From positions 434,001-498,000 of the forward strand of contig OZ037885.1 in the NCBI GenBank assembly GCA_964035575.1: 64,000 bases of DNA, given 5' to 3'. The translations under genes and the position numbers were made by a program. The notes beneath the pieces are model-generated. The model saw nothing but the letters and a program-made list of their open reading frames with translations. It did not search any database and was not told the DNA's origin. Shown here piece by piece: positions 31,326-40,696 of this stretch (the first letter of the stretch is position 1; every line of letters starts with the position of its first letter). This DNA is from Rhynchopus sp. YZ270_cl-10 (Eukaryota > Euglenozoa > Diplonemea > Diplonemida > Diplonemidae).

Positions 31326-31619
31326 TCATCAACATTTGAGGTACAATTTAGTTTTGTTGTACTGTGTATCGCTGCATAATCAAACGAATGTACTCACAAA
31401 TAGGCATTGAGAAAATCCAAGAAGGGGGAGAAAAAAAAATGAGATTCTTTTTTTTTTTTTTTTTTTTGCCGCGCGGTGCCAAAAACAGACATAATGAGGG
31501 GGGAGGTGAGGCACACCAACTTCATGAGAGTCAGGGTGGCTAGTTAGAGTGGGGGAGAGAGAGAGAGAGAAAAAAAAAGACAAAATAAATAAATGAACAC
31601 AGAAGAAAAGATTTGGAAA

Positions 31620-31662
31620 GATGGATCTAAGCTCTCCTCTCTCTCTCTGCACTTAGTCACCT
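31620..31662. repeat. Beta hairpin copy 4
   Basis: GATGGATCTAAG, a long CT-rich loop, CTTAGTCACC. The loop is expanded by a CT microsatellite. Confidence 0.4.
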
Positions 31663-31802
31663 TAGCAAAAAAAAAAAAAAAAGAAAAAAAAAAATGGGTC
31701 GGAACAGAGAGGAATTCGCCCCTCCCCTAGATGCACACACCTTCTACTTATCGACGTTTACCCTTTAGGTATTTTACGTTTTCCTATTATCACGGTATGG
31801 TG

Positions 31803-31910
31803 GCGATCGTCGGTCGATTGCGGGCGATCGCCGTCGATGAGAGAAAAAATGACGATCGTCAAAAAAAAAGAGCGATCGCTGGCGATCGCCAGCGATCGCC
31901 AGCTATTGCC
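31803..31910. repeat. Left subterminal GCGATCGC palindromes
   Basis: Repeated GGCGATCGCC / AGCGATCGCT words in both orientations, mirrored at 35150-35325. Subterminal repeats of this kind are transposase binding sites in other hAT elements; here the role is inferred. Confidence 0.6.
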
Positions 31911-32111
31911 AGCTATTGCCAGCTAAGTTATGGTGTTTTGTGCCCCTCCCCTCGGACCCCCCCTCCCCATTGTGAAATACAATACAAACCAACAGGGTAG
32001 CAAAAATAAAAACAAAAACAAACAAACAAACTTTCAAATCTCCCTCCCCATTCCATCCCTGTCACCACATCCAACCAACAGTATTAACACTTGTAATAGT
32101 AAAAAATCAGA

Positions 32112-34811
32112 ATGCGGTTCATCGACCTCCTGATGATATTGTTGACCATGTACTGCATCATGGGCAGCGTGGATGCGAGGGGTGATGAAGGCACAGATCT
32201 CACCGCCGGGAAGAGAAAGAAGGGGGAACAGGGCGGGAGGGCAGCGACAAAACGCACCAAGTACGACCCTCGTGCGACGAAAGATGACGAGGAAGATGAA
32301 GATGACGAGGAAGAAGATGATGATGATGATGATGATGATGAAGAACAAGAACAAGAACAAAAACCTTCGGCACAGATGCTGGCAAAGATAGCAAGCGTCG
32401 AAAAAGTGCTAAAGAAAGAAACGCACAACCGCGACGGCTTGGTTAAGCTTGCCATTGAAGTGGGTGTCCTGAAGAAAAAGGAGAAGCCCCCTGTCATGGC
32501 TGTCCTCCTCAGGAAGTGTGCGGTGCACAGGATACAGAACCCACCCCCGTTCACCCCTAAGGACAAGCTGACAGCATCGGAGAAATCCGACACCAACAAG
32601 TCTCTTGTGGCACAGGTGGCTGGGGCGGCGAAGCAAAAGTTGTTGCCTGCTGTTCCGCTAAAAGCATGCTACACTGACCTGGACCCCAGAAGCGAGCAGG
32701 GCTTGGCCATCATGACAAAAGCGAACGCCATGAAGAACGGGTACAAACTCTCCACTCACGCTTCAAAGTTCGATGGAGAACAAGAGCTTCCGGTGTGTAC
32801 GCATTGCAAATGGGCCTGGTCGCGTGATGTGAAGGTTTACGACATTACCGCTGTCCACTGGAAGAGTCAGAATCACCGCGAAAAAGTGAAGAACGCAGCA
32901 GGGAACACACCTTCAACATCGGAACCTGTAGCATCATCGGCGGACATCACAGAACTTGCTGTTGAACTGACTGCCATGTTGGGAATCCCTTTTCGTGCGG
33001 CATCATTGCTACTGAAAGGACTCGCTGGTCGGACCATCCCTGCACACGGAATAGACATTCAGCGCGGGTGGCGCGAACATGGGAATGTCATCTACGGAGC
33101 ACACGTTGACGAGATAAAGAAGAATTTGGGGAATCAAAAGATCAGCCTGGTGCATGACGGTGGGTCTTCCCTCCAGGGGCACACCGTCGCAGTCTTCATC
33201 GCGCAAACGAGGGAGAGGTCCTACTGCCTCCCACTGCAGTATTCGGACACCCCATACACCGGAGAGACGCTGAAGAAGGCACTCGAAGCGTGTCTCGGGG
33301 AGGTGGGAATGACCCTTTCGGACGTGCGACTCATCAGAAGCGATAGAGGGGGGGCCTCTGGTGGAGTATCCCGAGAGCTGAGTGTATTACTGAACGTTCC
33401 GTATATCAGCTGCACGAGCCACCTTCTACACAACGTGTGCTCCGATGTCCGGACTACGCTGAAAGCCGATTCTGATTTGGTGTACGAAATATTGCATCTA
33501 AGCAACTTTGTGTTCCACGACGCAAAACAGCAGAAAAGATGGCGTGCGTTTCAGAAGCAGTTTCAGAAGGGCTCTGCTGTGGCTGAGTTAGAGACTTTGT
33601 ACAAAAAGATGACTGCGCGCAAAAAGTCGGCATCCAAATTAGAAATGTCTCAGATGCTTCCACATTTGATTGCAATGGCGAAGGAGAAGGTGACGGAGGA
33701 GGATTGTGAGTCAGTGAGCAAAGTCACAACGTTTGAGGAGCTGCATTCGGTGTTTGGGACTATCCTGTCGCACGACGAAAACTCGAGAGAAGCGGTAGCA
33801 GAAGCCGTTCGGGCACCGCGTGTCTTCGACACGCGCTTTATCAGCTTCTTGGACGCGGCACAGCACTTGGAGCAGCGTGTGAGGCCCCTCTTCCTCTTCC
33901 TGTCGCAAGAGGTTCAGAAAAAAACCGCCTCTAAATCGATCGTGAAGCTTGCGCAGATCCTCAGAGAACGAGGGTTCGAAGAAGTGCAAGAGGCATTGTC
34001 GGAATTTGTGGAGGCCACAACCCCCATGCGCGAAGTCCTACAGCGTTATGCCAACGCACAAGCGCCAGGCTGCGGAGCCGTTCGAGTATGGAGTGACTTG
34101 GAAAATCTGTTGGAAGACCTGAAGAAATTGTCTGAGAGGCCTGGTCGAGTAGGAAGCATTTGCAAAATCATGTGGGAAGGTCTGAACAAGCGTTGGAGGG
34201 ACAAGCTCGAACCCGGATACTTCTACTATCTGGCATTGAGGCAGCTGACCCCCGCAGGATTCGAAACAGGAAACATAACCAAATCGCTGATGTCAAATGC
34301 CGACCTCCGCATGGCGTTCGGCTGGACCGAAGAGGACGTGTCGGACGAGGCATTCAGTCTGTTTTCTCTGCAAGCGGGCGACTTCATGGGGGATTCGGAT
34401 ATTGACTTTTGGGAGAACATCATGAAGAAAGAAGAGGGGTGCAGCTTTCTGGCAGAGGGGGTGCTGGATGCTTTGAGCACAGCGCCATCGTGCACAAGCC
34501 CCGACAGCGCGATGTCAGTTGTGCGCCATATGTTGCCTGCCGGGCGTGGGGCAGTGTCTCTGCAGACACATGGGTTCCTGTCCCTTTTGGGGATTAATCA
34601 AGACGTGGCACGTATGTAGTTGGACTGTTTTTCAAAAAATTATGAAAAAATTCTTTCAGGTAAGTGCAATTGCGAGCTGAGGCATGGGTTTCCCCATGTT
34701 GAAGAAGATGATACCGAGTTCGTTGATGTGGACAGCCCCACGCCAGAGAAGCTGCACATCCCGACGATGCAGCAGGCGATCCAGGCGATGGCAGCAGCAG
34801 CGAACGCTTGA
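32112..34811 (+). CDS. hAT-like transposase with BED-type zinc finger, two exons
   Basis: Exon 1 is 32112-34611, exon 2 is 34660-34811. The 48-base intron has donor CAC|GTATGT and acceptor TTCTTTCAG|GT, and joining gives 883 residues. An acidic, basic-flanked region at 45-90 (DDEEDEDDEEEDDDD) precedes a BED-like finger CTHCKWAW...HWKSQNHREK (about 230-258). The RNase H-like core shows SLVHDGGSSLQGHTVAVFI (first Asp), IRSDRGGASGG (second Asp) and CTSHLLHNV, the hAT CxxH box. The dimerisation end is DIDFWENIM...FLAEGVLDALSTAPSC...RHMLPAGRGAVSLQTHGFLSLL. The hydrophobic start (MRFIDLLMILLTMYCIMG) is odd for a nuclear protein; the second ATG at 32160 may be the real one. The exon 2 tail ends QAIQAMAAAANA. 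No stop or shift in the body. Confidence 0.8.
34612..34659 (+). other. 48-nt spliceosomal intron of the transposase
   Basis: Starts GTATGTAG and ends TTCTTTCAG. If retained, translation stops two codons after the exon 1 end (ARM then stop), which removes the last 50 residues. Protein-like sequence resumes in frame after the splice (RKCNCELRHGFPHVEEDDTE). Confidence 0.7.
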
Positions 34812-35149
34812 TGAACAATTAGCATTAAAAAAAAAACACCCCCCGCCACCAAATCTAATCACCCCTCTCCATGTTTCCCCACTAGCGCGTGTCTGCCAAT
34901 ATAATGTTGCTGACATGCGCATTTGTGCCTTTCTCGTGTGATGTCACTACCCCCAACTTCCCCAACTAGTGTTCCCCCACGGCGAGATGGATCAACGCAA
35001 CCTGCATTTGCCTACAAAGGGCGTTCCAGGCTGTACCAAAAATGCCACAACACTTGACACCCCTCACCCTCCAAACCTTCTCCCGTTCAGAAGCCCGATC
35101 AAAGTAAACAAAATAGCCCCCTTCCGCCCCCGTTTTCCTCTTATCATGC

Positions 35150-35325
35150 ATGGCGATCGCTGTCGATCGCTGTCGATCGCTGTCGATCGCTGTCGATCGC
35201 TGTCGATCGCTGGCGATCGCTGGCGATCGCTGGCGATCGCCACTTTTTTTTTGGCGATCGCTATTTTTTTTTGGCGATCAATGACGATCGCAAACTATGG
35301 CGATCGCCCGTAATCGACCGACGAT
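35150..35325. repeat. Right subterminal array of (CGATCGCTGT) and GGCGATCGC units
   Basis: Five tandem 10-bp TGTCGATCGC units are followed by three TGGCGATCGC units, then spaced GGCGATCG words with T-runs. Mirror of the left subterminal zone but longer, so the array has expanded on this side. Confidence 0.75.
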
Positions 35326-35430
35326 CGCCACCATACCGTGTATTATGAACCTCAAGGGGATAAGGGGGAAGACCTCTCCGTACCGTATGAAAGAGAAAAA
35401 GAAAGAAAAAAAAAACGGGTTTTTTGATAA

Positions 35431-35452
35431 GATGATTCTAAGCCTCACTTAG
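35431..35452. repeat. Beta hairpin copy 5, degenerate
   Basis: GATGATTCTAAG, loop CCTCA, CTTAG; the closing TCATC is lost. Confidence 0.35.
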
Positions 35453-35739
35453 AGGCCCACCTCATTTTTTTTTGAAATTTTTTGGTACAGTTTTTCAAAC
35501 TCAACCAAATTTCAATGCAAAATCAAGTGGAGCTAGACACCCTAAAAAAAGCAGCCCAAATCTCCCGTGGGCGAAGGTAGGGGGGGAAAGGTGGGAAACG
35601 GACGGGGTGAGGGGGAAGGGGAGATACATACCAAAACAAATGAGAAAAGAGAAGAAGGGGAGAAGAAAAAAATGGGGTAGGGGGTGTAGGATCACTTTCA
35701 AGACACGGGTTGTCTTCATTTTGATTTTTTTTTTTTTTT

Positions 35740-36295
35740 CTCAACTGAGGAAAAGTAGCTCTGAGCAAACCCCGTGGAAGAAGTGTGAGGATAAATTCAC
35801 TTTTCCTCACACATAGCCACTTTTCCTCACGCAATTTGGAAAAGTAGCAATAATTTTTGGCTGGGGTTTGTGTAGAAAAAAGCCTATGTGTGAGGCTTTT
35901 TTTGGTGTGAGGAAAAGTAGAGGGGGGGGTCGAAAAAAAAAATTGGGTGGGAGAGTGGGTCATTTTGATATATCTGCTTCACATTTTGTCACCGTGACCA
36001 ACATGACCATTTTTTGGTCCATTTTTTCGGCCAAAAATTTGGTACTACAGGGCTATACCATATTCTGGGATTATCAATCTTTTGAAAATACGGCCTGGTA
36101 TTCGGGCCAAAATGTCCCATGGGGCCCATAGTAGCCTTACTGGGTGTCGAGCAGAGCCAATCTTAATAGTGAAATTCGATTTTCTGTGGAAAATATTCCC
36201 ACCAAAAAATCGTCCTTTTTTTCCGCATATTCACCCCACACTTCTTCCACGGGGTTTGCTTAGAGCTACTTTTCCTTCAGTTGAGAAAACTATTA
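35740..36295. mobile_element. Inverted-repeat element, MITE-like
   Basis: CTCAACTGAGGAAAAGTAGC and GCAAACCCCGTGGAAGAAGT at the left (35740-35789) are mirrored at about 36234-36295 with few differences. About 440 bp lie between. Non-coding. Confidence 0.6.
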
Positions 36296-36302
36296 TATTC
36301 TG

Positions 36303-36476
36303 GTGAAATATTCACTTTCCCTCCACTCGTGCCCTTTCAGAAACTCGTGGCTGACTTTATCCCACTCGCTTCGCTCGTGAGATAAAGTCTATTACCCCAC
36401 TCGCTTCGCTCGTGGGGTAAAATGCCACTCGTTTCTGAAAGGTACACTCGTGTGAGGAAAAGTGAATATTTCCTCA
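36303..36476. mobile_element. Foldback MITE
   Basis: TGAAATATTCACTTTCC ... CCTTTCAGAAACTCGTGG is mirrored by CCACTCGTTTCTGAAAGG ... GGAAAAGTGAATATTTCC. The loop holds two copies of CCCACTCGCTTCGCTCGTG. TTCCTCAC words tie it to the neighbouring inverted-repeat element. Confidence 0.65.
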
Positions 36477-36489
36477 GACGAATAAATAG

Positions 36490-36546
36490 CTATTTTTTGT
36501 TGTGTCGACAATCACCTGCTAGTACAGGATTTGTACTCAATGTCGC
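36490..36546. repeat. Delta element copy
   Basis: TTTTTTGTTGTGTCGACAAT, CACCTGCTAGTACAGGAT, TTGTACTCAATGTC. Directly followed by a gamma element. Confidence 0.6.
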
Positions 36547-36549
36547 CCC

Positions 36550-36608
36550 CATTTTTTTGAAAAATTGTTGGAACAGTGTAGTTGCCACAGTTGTGCATGC
36601 TCCACTGT
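36550..36608 (-). repeat. Gamma structured element copy 4
   Basis: ACAGTG and CACTGT form the outer stem (plus strand reading), TA/TC the internal loop, then GTTGCCACAGTTGTGCATGC. Outer stem differs from the TTAGTG/CACTAA of the 40500 copy. Confidence 0.65.
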
Positions 36609-36711
36609 CCCTAAAGTCACTTTTTTGTTGATTTTGTTTGCCGTCTTTATGTTAGTTTTCGGCAAATCGCCTACCAAACATAATAGATGGTAGGGTGGGT
36701 ATGAAAGTTTG

Positions 36712-36788
36712 TCTTGTTTGATAAATTTGTTTGAGTAGTGTAGTTGCCTCGGTTGTGTTGCCACAGTTTGTGCAAATCTCCACTGTCT
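36712..36788 (-). repeat. Gamma structured element copy 5
   Basis: Minus strand ACAGTGGAGATTTGCACAAA, CTGTGGCAACACAACCGAGG, CAACTACACTACTC, then AAATTTATCAAAC. Long-loop type, like 10010. Confidence 0.65.
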
Positions 36789-36917
36789 GTTTTTGTTTTT
36801 GCTACTTTATTTTGTTCTTAGTCAGATGGTAGGGGTAGTTTCTTGCAACCCAAAGCAAAAAAAAAAAAAGGAAGAAAATCCTGGGGTTTTTTTCTTCTTT
36901 TTTGCCGATTTACGTCA

Positions 36918-36997
36918 TTTTTTTTTTTGATAAATTGCTGGAGTATAGTGTAGTTGCCACGGGGTTGTGTTGCCCACTGTTGTGCAAATCTCCACTT
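36918..36997 (-). repeat. Gamma structured element copy 6
   Basis: Minus strand AGTGGAGATTTGCACAACAG, GGCAACACAACCCCGTGG, CAACTACACTATACTCC, then CAATTTATC and an A-run. Confidence 0.65.
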
Positions 36998-36999
36998 TT

Positions 37000-37628
37000 T
37001 TTATCATAAATTGATCGGATTAGTGCAAAAGCTGTGTTACACTTCAAATGCTGGAAAGGGGAAAACTTCCGTAAATCATATAACAAAAAGACGCAGCAAT
37101 TTGTCATTTTTTTTTTTTTTTTTTATTCGGAATTTTTAAAAAAGCAAACTACTCTGCAGCAGGTAGCTCTGTTGTGGGTAGAGAAATGGGAGAGATAATT
37201 GGTGGGGACTGCTTTATTCTTCTTCTTCTTCTTCTATTTTTAGTTTCTTTCATTTTTTTAAAAATACAAAAATCACCCCAAACTATGTGAACCTCCTCTT
37301 TTTTTGATGGATTTTTTAGTGTCATCTTTGTCTTTTTTTGTAGTTTCAACTTTTTTTTCTTTTGGCGAAGGTGTTCATCATTAGAGATGGGGGAGGTCAT
37401 TTAGACAACGAACAGCCAGATATGGTTCGCAAAGTCGCAAATGTATTGGGAAGAGAAGAGAAGAGAACGAGAGAGGAGAAAAAAAAAAAATTGCGACAAA
37501 TTTTATTTTTTACTTTATTTTCGGAGTTTTTTTACGGCATTTTATTTTTGGTTCTTTTGGCACACGTTATTTTGCCGTTTTTTTTGGGGGGGGTTTTTTT
37601 TACAGGATCCTGCAGACCAAATGGGAGA
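37000..37628. other. 3' flank of SERINC
   Basis: T-rich DNA with a (TTC)n run at 37218-37233 and a GAGAA-rich run at 37450-37485. No gene seen on either strand apart from the SERINC end at 37629. Confidence 0.5.
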
Positions 37629-39347
37629 TCATTCGAAGTCTCTTCCTTTGCACAGAAGGGGTGCAATCAGTGTCCAAGTGAACGCGATGATCGCAAGCCA
37701 CTGGGAGGAGATCTGCACCCACATCTGGTACTCGCCGTGGGCAACGGTGATGGCGTCCATCGAGTCCTGTAGAGGCAATATGCAATAATATTTACGTTGA
37801 ACTACAAATCCCTCTCGTGAACAGTGTACCTTGGTACAATGACCGGCTGTACCGGGGTGGACATCCAACCATGCACATTTCGGGGCATATGAAGTAAAAT
37901 AGACTGTAAAAATAGTTGACCCCACTCTTCTTCGAAACAAACAAACAAACGGCGACTAGCACGCGACACTTATTACTGAACACAAAAAAGTTACTTCTCT
38001 TTAAGTTTCGTTGCATTGAAGCATCCATACAGGGGGTTAAGCCTCTGGGGTTATGTCACCTCACTTTGATAAAATAGAAATTAAATTCTAGAATTTCAGA
38101 CACGATGTCACCAAAAAACGCTGGAAAAAAGTCACCTCCCGGGAGGGTAATATTATATTTCTTCATACCTCAGACGCTTCTGGGTTGATGACCCAGTTTG
38201 TCAGCATCATCGCCATGTACATCGACCCGAGCGCCATGACGCAGTGGAAGAAGAGGTAGTTCTTTGCCTGGATGCCGTCCTCATCGAGGTCGTCTCTCGA
38301 GTCTGAGAGGGAGAGTGCAGCACGCTGGGTGCCTGCCGAGAGCGACGCCCACGCGATGCTGACACCAACAAAGCAGGACGACATCACCAACTGCCACGTA
38401 ATGCCCCCAGAGTTGTCGACAGCAAGATTGTTGCAGCCACTTCCGTCACCATTGCGCACAGCAGAGAAACAGATCACAGAGGTGTACAGGAACACAGTAG
38501 ACGCAACAAAGATGGAGCCATGTGGCGTCTTCACCGACAGCATCGAGTAGAGCACACCCATCACGACGGTGATTGTAATGAAAGTTCCATTCCTGTTGCA
38601 GTCCGACGGAGTGGTTCCATCAGCACCCTCTCTTGCCTGCGTAAACTCGAGGTACATAACCACAATCAACGTCAGCCCCAGCAAGTAAAAGAGCGCCGTC
38701 AGGGAAACCAGGTAGCACGCCCAACGAGGTTCGTCCTCGCTCTTCTCCGCCCAACGGTCGTTCCAGCCGTAGATGAAGTCGATAAGCAGAATGACCTGCA
38801 TTACCAAGAAGATTCCTGAACCGACCACGCAGGCTCCAGCGTAGAACTGAAAAAACCCGTTTGGAATAAACATACAGGCCACAAGGAGAATCAAAAAGAG
38901 GACGATCTTGATGCAAAAGAAGCCGGCCTGGAAGGTGTTCTTTTGGTCGTCGCTCACACAGCAGCATTCTCTAATCTGCACTGTCGCGTGAATCAGGTAG
39001 AAGACAAAGAGGGTAAACGAAAACCGATACACCACCTGGTGCCCTGTGCACATTGCGCTGACCACCTCCTCTATCTTCGGGATATTAATCATTGGGGACG
39101 GTGCGTTGGTTACTGGCGCCTCGGTTCCAGGAACATCAACTACATGCTGTGAAGTGCACGACCCTGCCTTCAGCGCTGGGAGCCACTCGAAGGCCCCCCA
39201 CATACCGTCCTTAACAAGAAGGCAGATGAGGAAGCTGATCAGCAGGAACATCGTAAACTTGATGCGGGTCTGCAGGGGCGGGACGGTAGATGCCTCGGAG
39301 ATTCCATCACCCGAGCCGGAGGCCACGTCCATTTCGAAGTCGGACAT
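37629..39347 (-). CDS. SERINC: SERINC/TMS1 family membrane protein, two exons
   Basis: Exon 1 is 39347-38169, exon 2 is 37766-37629. The 402-base intron has donor GAG|GTATGA and acceptor GCCTCTACAG|GAC, phase 0. The 438-residue product has about ten hydrophobic segments, the family hallmark FIYGWNDRWAEKSEDE after LLIDF, C-rich loops (QIRECCCVSDD; DCNRNGTF), and the C-terminal exon MWVQISSQWLAIIAFTWTLI then APLLCKGRDFE, typical of SERINC ends (WTLVAP..RDF). SERINC proteins are lipid scramblase-type carriers of the secretory and plasma membranes, named for a role in serine lipid synthesis; some vertebrate members restrict virus entry. Without exon 2 the protein would end at ASEV and lack its last span. 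The intron carries an alpha element. Confidence 0.9.
37797..37862. repeat. Alpha element copy inside the SERINC intron
   Basis: GAACTACAAATCCCTCTCGT, GAACAGTGTACCTTGGTACA, ATGACCGGCTGTACCGGGG. TGTACC/GGTACA forms a perfect inner stem. The best preserved copy along with 48034. Confidence 0.65.
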
Positions 39348-39647
39348 CGTGTGTTAGGGGGTTGTGTGTGTGTGTGTGGATAGCCTGTGTGGTTAATGTC
39401 TGTCTTGAAGGAAAGTTGTTAAAGATGAACCAAACGCTTCATTGGTTTAGTCATCTTTGAAGGGATCTGTGTTTGAAATTGTTTGTTTCAAAAAAGTACA
39501 AAATTTTATCCCAATTTGATCATGTGCACACCATAGAGAATTTAAGAGGGGAAAATGGTTTATAATATAGACGGAAACACAGATGGAAACAAAGAGCAGA
39601 TAAGGGCTTTCCTCACCCGAGGAGCATAGCGAGGAAAAAAAAACCTG
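39348..39647. other. SERINC upstream region
   Basis: The leader next to ATG 39347 is CA-rich, (CA)n on the coding strand at about 39361-39380. A beta hairpin lies at 39424-39455. Nothing else recognised. Confidence 0.5.
39424..39455. repeat. Beta hairpin copy 6, compensated stem
   Basis: GATGAACCAA, loop, TTGGTTTAGTCATC: AACCAA pairs with TTGGTT where other copies pair CTAAG with CTTAG. The change of both arms at once argues that the fold, not the sequence, is kept. It lies about 80 bp above SERINC. Confidence 0.6.
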
Positions 39648-39830
39648 TAGTTATCGATACAGGCACCCCCCGACTGACCCACTGTACGATGCCGGCCATC
39701 CTGGATGAAAGCACAACCCTGCGGCCTACAACAGTAGATGTCAAAAGGAAACTTAATGACTTCGTACCGTAACAGAATGAGGGCGGTACACAACCGCAGG
39801 CGCATCTGCTGCTGTAGAGTTGTGAGAGAA
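39645..39830 (-). mobile_element. SINE, near full-length copy
   Basis: Same family as 13171-13390 (about 85 percent by eye): CTCACAACTCTACAGC, GTTACGGTACGAAGTCATTA, GGCCGCAGGGTTGTGC, GTGGGTCAGTCGG. Its tail after GATAACT is diverged. Confidence 0.65.
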
Positions 39831-40161
39831 AAGAAAAGTAGTGATAGGGGGGATATGGATTTAGTTGGATTTCACATTTTTTTTTTTCCTTTTTTTTTTC
39901 GAAGCTAGAAATGAGCAATACACCCCTAAGGGGAAGGACGGCAGGTGTCCTCTTTTTATCTTTTTTTTTTGCCTTTTTCGGGGCAAAGGAAAGAGTCTGG
40001 CAAATGGGATAGGTTAATTTGATACTGCACGAAAAAAAAAATATGAGCATTTTCTTGTACTAATTATTGGGAATCTCTGGACCAACTGGTTGGGCCCTCT
40101 GAACAACCAAACCACAAACTAATAGTCTAACCACCTGATTTTACCTGAAAAATTTGGTGGT

Positions 40162-40193
40162 ATTTTTGGTGGTATTTAAATACCACCAAAAAT
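40162..40193. repeat. Perfect 32-bp palindrome
   Basis: ATTTTTGGTGGTATTT and its exact reverse complement meet without a spacer. GTGGTATTTTT also occurs just before it, so the arms extend imperfectly. A cruciform or MITE core is possible. Confidence 0.75.
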
Positions 40194-40499
40194 TTCGGGC
40201 AAAATCAAATGGAACTAGCACAATGCACTACATATTTACTCCATACAGCTGCTTCCCTGCGTCACTCTCCCCCTACGAGGTACTAATTTGTTTGGAACAT
40301 TCTGGAACAGCAGAGGAGTACAGTCTAAAAGACACCTCCAGAGTACTGCGCCAAAGGATGAAAAAAGGGGGGGAACTCTCTCTCACGGTATACATAAGAC
40401 AGCTGCCCCCAAAAAAACACCCTCTATTTTCTTTTGTTCTTTCGTTTATTTTTGTGGTTTGTTGCTGGAAAGCCCTTTGTCTTTTTTTTCTTTTCTTTT

Positions 40500-40562
40500 T
40501 TTTTTGAAATCTTGGTTGTATTAGTGTAGCCACCCTAGAGTGTGCTCCACTAATACTTTTTT
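40500..40562 (-). repeat. Gamma structured element copy 7
   Basis: Plus reading: T-run, GAAATCTTGGTTG, TATTAGTG/CACTAATA outer stem, TA/TC internal loop, GCCAC/GTGTGC inner stem with one bulge, loop CCTAGA, T-run. Short-loop type. Confidence 0.7.
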
Positions 40563-40696
40563 TTTTTGCTGCTGTGCTCTAACACAGTTCATAGTGTCCA
40601 CGGTTTCGTTCTAAATGCTTTACTATTTTCAAAGAAACAATAAAAACTAACACTTTTACATTCCACCAGAGTTTCCCCCCCTCCCCCATCAACCCT

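Larger units (their letters stand above)
29982..31790. other. Gene-poor AT-rich spacer
   Basis: No believable coding region. It holds homopolymer runs, a delta element (31180), a weak gamma (31262) and a beta hairpin (31620). (GA)n and (CT)n runs at 31552-31570 and 31633-31648. Confidence 0.5.
31791..35340 (+). mobile_element. hAT-like DNA transposon, whole, 3550 bp
   Basis: Terminal inverted repeats of about 40 bp, starting CACGGTATGGTGGCGATCG, differ at only one or two positions. The perfect 6-base TATTAT lies directly outside each end (31785-31790 and 35341-35346). Subterminal zones have many GCGATCGC palindromes (31803-31905 and 35153-35325). A single spliced transposase gene fills the middle. 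Classical hAT elements make 8-bp duplications; variants with 5 or 6 bp have been described, as I recall, and the CACGG ends are also unusual. High symmetry and an open transposase suggest recent movement. Confidence 0.85.
35347..36489. other. Repeat-rich spacer right of the transposon
   Basis: Holds a beta hairpin, an inverted-repeat pair (35740-36295), a foldback (36303-36476) and no coding region that I can support. TTCCTCAC and GAGGAAAAGT words recur, linking the two inverted-repeat units. Confidence 0.5.

Noticed and set aside
32112-32160. Signal peptide on the plus-strand 883-residue protein
   Set aside because: The body is clearly a nuclear hAT-like transposase; the hydrophobic start is probably chance or untranslated.
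37362-37788. Plus-strand ORFs over 37.4-37.8 kb
   Set aside because: Antisense to SERINC exon 2, whose protein match and splice sites are clear.
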